Part shown: positions 60,455 to 64,000 of the stretch, piece after piece
How positions within the stretch are numbered: position 1 is the stretch's first letter
How the letters are laid out: each line of letters starts with the position of its first letter
Source of the DNA: Oryzibacter oryziterrae
GTDB lineage: Bacteria > Pseudomonadota > Alphaproteobacteria > Rhizobiales > Pleomorphomonadaceae
DNA length: 64,000 nt
Reading direction: 5' to 3'
Assembly: GCF_021864535.1 (NCBI RefSeq)
Contig: NZ_JAKJIC010000004.1
Span: forward strand, 124,001 to 188,000
Program-made: the position numbers and the translations under genes
The notes under the pieces: generated by a model
Told to the model about the DNA's origin: nothing
Databases searched by the model: none
Seen by the model: only the letters and a program-made list of their open reading frames with translations

Positions 60455-61750
60455 ATGTTTGCGCTGAAGCCGCTCCTCCGGTCCGTCGCCGCCTTGCTCT
60501 GGCTCTCGTCCGGCCTGTGGACGGCGAGCGCCTTTGCCGGCGACCTCTTCACCGATGCCGGCAGCAAGGCCTCGAGCGCCGCCTCCGTCGCCAGTGCCAA
60601 GGTCGATCATGCCGTGGCCGAGCGCGTCGTTGCCATTGATCCTGACTATCTCGCGGCGACGCTTGTCCCGGCTGGCATGGACGACAAGAGCGGACGCGCC
60701 GCGGCGGCCAAGGCACTGACCTCAGGCTATGCCAGCCTGACCCTCTTCCCCGGCACGACGGTCAAGCTCAAGCGGCGCGACGTCGCCGAAGCCTATGGCG
60801 GCGGCTACGCCTGGTCCGGCACGCCGACCGACGACGGCTTCGGCGCGGCTGATCTCGTCGTTGTCGGCGGCAAGGTGTCCGGCCTCGTCAACTACAAGGG
60901 CATGACTTACTCCATCGATCCGGTCGACGGCTCGGCGCGTTTGCACCGCATCGCCCGCCTCGATCTCGAGGGCATGAAGGAAGACAAGATCCTCAACGCC
61001 CCCATGACGCCCTTCGTCCCCAACAAGACGTCCACCGGCGGAACGGTGCAGGGGATCACCACCGTCACGGTTCTGATCGGCTATACGCCGGAGGTGCTGG
61101 CGGCCTACAAGACGGCGTCCAGAATCAACGCGCAGGCCAATCTCGCCGTCTCCATGGCCAACACCGCCTTCGCCAACTCCAAAATGAATGTCCGCTTCTC
61201 GCTGGTCGGCGTCCGCGCCGTGAGCGGATATTCCGACCGCGCGGCGGCAAGCTACAATCAGGTGCTCGAGGATCTCACCAACGTCACCGCGCCCTTCGCC
61301 AGCCTCGGCGCTGCGCGCAAGTCGCTGAAGGCCGATCTCGTCTCGCTCTTCGTCAGTCGTCAGGAATATTGCGGCCTCGGCTGGGTTGGACCGTCGGTTG
61401 CCACCTATGGCACCTCCGTGGTGACAGCGAGCTGCGTCAGCTACAACACGCTCGCGCACGAGGCCGGTCACAATCTCGGCGCCTTGCATGATCGCTACGT
61501 GTCGCCCAAGGCGCCCGCATCCGCCTATGGCTACGGCTATGTCAACCTGCAGGCGCGGCTGCGCACCATCATGGCCTATGACAATGCCTGTCAGGTCAAG
61601 GGCTTCTCCTGCGCCCGCGTGCCCTATTTCTCCACCCCGCGCATCCGCTATGCCGGCAAGGCCATCGGCAGCGCGGCAGGTAACGGCGACGCGGCCGACA
61701 ATGCCCGCTACATCCAGCAAAACGCAGCCAAGATCGCTGCCTACTACTGA
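60455..61750 (+). CDS. Secreted zinc metallopeptidase (metzincin, reprolysin-like)
   Basis: A 431-residue protein with a signal peptide (about residues 1-28). The catalytic domain (about 200-431) has the zinc motif HEAGHNLGALHD and the Met-turn TIMAYD, so it is a metzincin of the M12-like group. Two cysteine pairs are visible in the catalytic domain. Function, probably degradation of external or periplasmic proteins, is not known. It stands opposite to and between infC and rpmI. A GAGGGT ribosome site precedes the ATG and a terminator follows. Confidence 0.87.
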   Translation: MFALKPLLRSVAALLWLSSGLWTASAFAGDLFTDAGSKASSAASVASAKVDHAVAERVVAIDPDYLAATLVPAGMDDKSGRAAAAKALTSGYASLTLFPGTTVKLKRRDVAEAYGGGYAWSGTPTDDGFGAADLVVVGGKVSGLVNYKGMTYSIDPVDGSARLHRIARLDLEGMKEDKILNAPMTPFVPNKTSTGGTVQGITTVTVLIGYTPEVLAAYKTASRINAQANLAVSMANTAFANSKMNVRFSLVGVRAVSGYSDRAAASYNQVLEDLTNVTAPFASLGAARKSLKADLVSLFVSRQEYCGLGWVGPSVATYGTSVVTASCVSYNTLAHEAGHNLGALHDRYVSPKAPASAYGYGYVNLQARLRTIMAYDNACQVKGFSCARVPYFSTPRIRYAGKAIGSAAGNGDAADNARYIQQNAAKIAAYY

Positions 61751-61784
61751 CCGTCCGCCGACCATAGTCCGTTAAAACCAAAAA

Positions 61785-61815
61785 CCCCGGCAGCCATGTG
61801 GCTCCGGGGCTTTTT
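61785..61815 (+). terminator. Intrinsic terminator after metallopeptidase gene
   Basis: CCCCGG-CAGCCA and TGGCT-CCGGGG form a strong stem followed by CTTTTT. It lies 35 nt after the stop codon. Confidence 0.88.
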
Positions 61816-61835
61816 GCATCACTTGAGCACTCACG

Positions 61836-61869
61836 GATCATGTAGTTTCAGCATGATCGGCGGATGCTC
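61836..61869 (+). repeat. Dispersed repeat family 1, copy 2
   Basis: GATCATG and CATGATC form an inverted repeat, followed by GGCGGATGCTC. The 34 nt match the reverse complement of 24392-24425 at about 29 positions. It lies between the metallopeptidase terminator and the infC stop codon. Confidence 0.75.
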
Positions 61870-61882
61870 CAGGCGCCGGCGC

Positions 61883-62419
61883 TCACTTGGGCGCCAGCAC
61901 CATGACCATCTGGCGGCCTTCAAGGCGCGGATCGCTCTCCACCTTGGCGATGGCAGCGGTCTCTTCCTTCACCTGAAGCAGAAGCTTGTAGCCGAGGTCC
62001 TGGTGGGCCATTTCGCGACCACGGAAGCGCAGGGTCACCTTGACCTTGTCGCCTTCCTCGAAGAAGCGAAGCATGCTCTTCATCTTCACTTCGTAGTCAT
62101 GCGTGTCGATATTCGGCCGAAGCTTGACTTCCTTGATCTCGACGATCTTCTGGTTCTTGCGCGCTTCGGAAGCCTTCTTCTGGGCTTCGTACTTGTACTT
62201 ACCGAAATCCAGGATCTTGCAGACCGGCGGCGTCGAGTTCGGAGAGATCTCCACGAGATCGAGACCGGCTTCAGCGGCCGCTGCCAGCGCGTCGTTGATA
62301 GTGACAACGCCGAGGTTCTCACCACTATCGCCGATCAGCTGTACCTGCGGGACACGGATTTCACGATTGATGCGCGGACCTTCCTTGGTGGGCGCTGCGG
62401 CTCGAAACGGACGGCGAAT
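61883..62419 (-). CDS. infC: Translation initiation factor IF-3
   Basis: Prevents early association of ribosomal subunits and checks the start codon. The 178-residue product has both IF3 domains ([34 protein letters not shown] and [13 protein letters not shown]). No ATG or GTG gives a sensible start. The ribosome site AGAGGAG (62429-62435) is 9 nt from an ATT at 62417-62419, which fits the known AUU start of infC that allows autoregulation. A TTG directly after the ribosome site (62428) is too close. The metallopeptidase gene separates it from rpmI. Confidence 0.9.
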   Translation of the reverse strand: MRRPFRAAAPTKEGPRINREIRVPQVQLIGDSGENLGVVTINDALAAAAEAGLDLVEISPNSTPPVCKILDFGKYKYEAQKKASEARKNQKIVEIKEVKLRPNIDTHDYEVKMKSMLRFFEEGDKVKVTLRFRGREMAHQDLGYKLLLQVKEETAAIAKVESDPRLEGRQMVMVLAPK

Positions 62420-62735
62420 GGCTTTCAACTCCTCTGATATTGATCCTTGGGCCCCGGGTGTCAAAAAGGCATGACGTCCCCGAACAGACATTGTTCGACC
62501 AGACAATCACGCGAACTTGCTGACGGAGAGCGCGGCACACCGGCGGCCTGTCGTCTCCTTCCCGGTGCGCGTGGCAAACGACGCGGGCAAACCGATCGGG
62601 AACGACGGCCCGAAAATCGTTGTGTTGCGAGCAAAAGTCAAGGTCTACGCTGTTTATTTGCGCGCGCTTTGGTCTAAAGAAAGCGGCAGGCGCCACCACG
62701 ACCGGCGCAGCCATGCCAAAGGGAGCCTCCAACGG
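62420..62735. other. 316-nt divergent region between infC and the hydrolase gene
   Basis: Holds the infC leader and a weak candidate promoter (TTGACT at 62636-62641 on the minus strand with GATTTT 17 nt away). No other gene is seen; the frame open through it on the plus strand shows no conserved features before residue 73. Confidence 0.45.
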
Positions 62736-63500
62736 ATGACCTCGCGGTCCTTCAGCCTTGAAATGCCCGACGACGGGCGCAAGATCGCCGGTCTCGCTGA
62801 GACCGGTGCCGGTCCCTCCCTGGTCTGGCTCGGCGGCTTCCGCTCGGACATGACCGGCTCCAAGGCCGAGGCTCTGGCCGCGCACGGTCGGGCCACCGGC
62901 CGTCCCGTCGTCCGCTTCGACTATTCCGGCCACGGCATTTCCGACGGCCCCTTCTCCGCCGGCCGCATCAGCCGCTGGGCTGCCGAGGCGCGTGCCGTGA
63001 TCGATGCCGAAGCCCCTGGCGACAAGATCCTGATCGGCTCCTCCATGGGCGGCTGGATCTCGCTGCTGCTGGCCCACCGTGGGCTCCCCGGCCTCAAGGG
63101 GCTTGTGCTGATCGCGCCGGCGCCCGATTTCACAGAGCGCCTGATGCTGCCGTCCCTCTCCGGCGCCATGCGCCACACGCTGGCGGAGACCGGCGAGATC
63201 ACCCTGCCCGACGACTACGGCTCTGATCCGACCCGCCTGTCGCAAGCTTTCTTCGACGACGCCCGCAGCTGCCTGCTGCTCGATGCGCCGCTGCGGCTCG
63301 GCGTGCCCGTGCACATCCTGCAGGGAACCGACGACCGCTCCGTGCCGCCGGCGCATGCCCACCTGCTGGTCAGCCGCCTCGCCGAGGACGACGTCACGCT
63401 CACCCTCGTCAAGGGCGGCGACCATCGCCTGTCGCGCCCGGACGACCTCACGCTGATGCTCGCCAGCATCGATCGCATGGTGCAAAGCGCGGAATCCTGA
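62736..63500 (+). CDS. Alpha/beta hydrolase
   Basis: A 254-residue alpha/beta-hydrolase-fold protein. The nucleophile elbow is GSSMGG, Asp lies in LQGTDDRSVPP and His in GGDHRLSRPDD, completing the triad. RFDYSGHG is typical of the family. It may act on esters or thioesters; the substrate is not known. The ATG at 62736 follows GGGAG. It is divergent from infC. Confidence 0.88.
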   Translation: MTSRSFSLEMPDDGRKIAGLAETGAGPSLVWLGGFRSDMTGSKAEALAAHGRATGRPVVRFDYSGHGISDGPFSAGRISRWAAEARAVIDAEAPGDKILIGSSMGGWISLLLAHRGLPGLKGLVLIAPAPDFTERLMLPSLSGAMRHTLAETGEITLPDDYGSDPTRLSQAFFDDARSCLLLDAPLRLGVPVHILQGTDDRSVPPAHAHLLVSRLAEDDVTLTLVKGGDHRLSRPDDLTLMLASIDRMVQSAES

Positions 63501-63604
63501 AAATGTTCTCATACGCGTTTTTTCCAGCGTGCGCTTTGACGCCAATGGATTATCACTCAGCGCAGGCATGCTATAGGACGCCCGTGCGTGTGAACGTTCT
63601 CATG

Positions 63605-63683
63605 CCAGGCGTCATCGAAAGATGAGGCCTGGTGGTCCGCTTTCGAATGTCTCGAGCCCCCAACGCAATCGAGACATTCGAAA
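63605..63683. promoter_or_regulatory. Two hairpins upstream of dapB
   Basis: Hairpin 1 (63605-63632) has CCAGGC/GCCTGG with TCATC/GATGA and a GAAA tetraloop. Hairpin 2 is a perfect 15-bp inverted repeat TTTCGAATGTCTCGA/TCGAGACATTCGAAA (63641-63655 and 63669-63683). They end about 65 nt before the dapB start. They may be terminators of the hydrolase gene or a leader element. Confidence 0.55.
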
Positions 63684-63732
63684 TGTTTACAATGAGCCGA
63701 TGCGTCAGCATCTTGGGCGAATTGGTATCGCA
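63676..63732 (+). repeat. Dispersed repeat family 2, copy B
   Basis: Matches the sequence at 7064-7120 (30 of the first 36 nt). It overlaps the right arm of the inverted repeat and lies just upstream of dapB. Confidence 0.65.
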
Positions 63733-63746
63733 TCTGGGGAAGAGAC

Positions 63747-64000
63747 ATGACCGACATGAAGCTCGTGGTCACCGGTGCCGGCGGCCGCATGGGCCGGACC
63801 CTCATCCGCACCGTCGCCGAAACGCCGGGCGTGCGTCTGCACGCCGCCATCGACCGGGACGGCGCCGCGGCCATCGGACAGGATGCCGGCCTTCTCGCCG
63901 GCGTCGGCGAGCTCGGCGTGCCCGTCACCACCGATGCCCTCAAGGCCGTCGTCGACGCCGAGGGCATCCTCGACTTCACCGCTCCGGCCGCCACGCTGCA
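63747..64000 (+). CDS. dapB: 4-hydroxy-tetrahydrodipicolinate reductase (partial)
   Basis: Start of an NAD(P)H-dependent reductase of the lysine/diaminopimelate pathway. The visible 84 residues hold the nucleotide-binding motif VVTGAGGRMGRTLIR and DFTAP, both family signatures. The ATG follows GGGGAAGAG. The gene runs off the window. Confidence 0.93.
   Translation, partial: MTDMKLVVTGAGGRMGRTLIRTVAETPGVRLHAAIDRDGAAAIGQDAGLLAGVGELGVPVTTDALKAVVDAEGILDFTAPAATL

Overview
The window is GC-rich DNA from an alphaproteobacterium, most likely of the order Hyphomicrobiales (Rhizobiales). The evidence is the gene families and gene order: an lnt-corC-ybeY-phoH-miaB block and a tsaB-rimI-fur-plsC block of rhizobial type, hrcA-grpE, aerobic-type cobalamin genes (cobC, cobD, cobQ, cobO), a mesaconyl-CoA hydratase of the ethylmalonyl-CoA pathway, and membrane-lipid enzymes of PmtA and OlsB type. 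The genus cannot be told from the sequence alone. No rRNA, tRNA, CRISPR array, phage or classical insertion sequence was seen.

Layout. 0.2-6.0 kb (minus): miaB-phoH-ybeY-corC-lnt. 6.2-6.7 kb (plus): a gamma-carbonic-anhydrase-like protein. 7.2-19.8 kb (minus): one long chemotaxis operon (STAS, cheY, cheA, cheW, a three-PAS receptor, an interrupted cheR, cheD, cheB, a soluble receptor-like protein) that runs straight into a partner-switching module (STAS, response regulator-PP2C phosphatase, HATPase kinase). 20.2-24.3 kb: late cobalamin genes. 24.5-31 kb: polA, mesaconyl-CoA hydratase and a second receptor. 31-33.5 kb (minus): tsaB-rimI-fur-plsC. 33.8-35.5 kb (plus): hrcA-grpE. 36.1-37.8 kb: a third receptor. 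37.9-39.7 kb: lepA. 40.4-43.1 kb: MarR regulator, PmtA-like methyltransferase, AraC regulator, PEBP-family protein. 43.2-46.4 kb (minus): dnaK-dnaJ. 46.8-54.1 kb: membrane glycosyltransferases with GtrA partners and an OlsB-like acyltransferase. 54.2-55 kb: mepA. 55.1-62.4 kb: infC, rpmI, rplT, pheS, pheT (minus), interrupted by a metallopeptidase gene on the plus strand and by a DUF559 cassette. 62.7-64 kb: an alpha/beta hydrolase and the start of dapB.

The most unusual part is the chemotaxis operon. Its small receptor-like protein carries a receptor hairpin tip, a CheZ-like QFQDxxxQ motif and a C-terminal DDIELF peptide; CheD ends in a similar EIDLF. Together these suggest a receptor/phosphatase hybrid acting on CheY. 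The same operon encodes an RsbU/RsbW/RsbV-like switch, and its cheR is cut by an in-frame amber codon. Other points are a DUF559 gene framed by 41-bp inverted repeats between pheS and pheT, two families of dispersed repeats, a paired operator-like motif before a receptor gene, a probable AUU start for infC, and a heat-shock-type promoter before dnaK.
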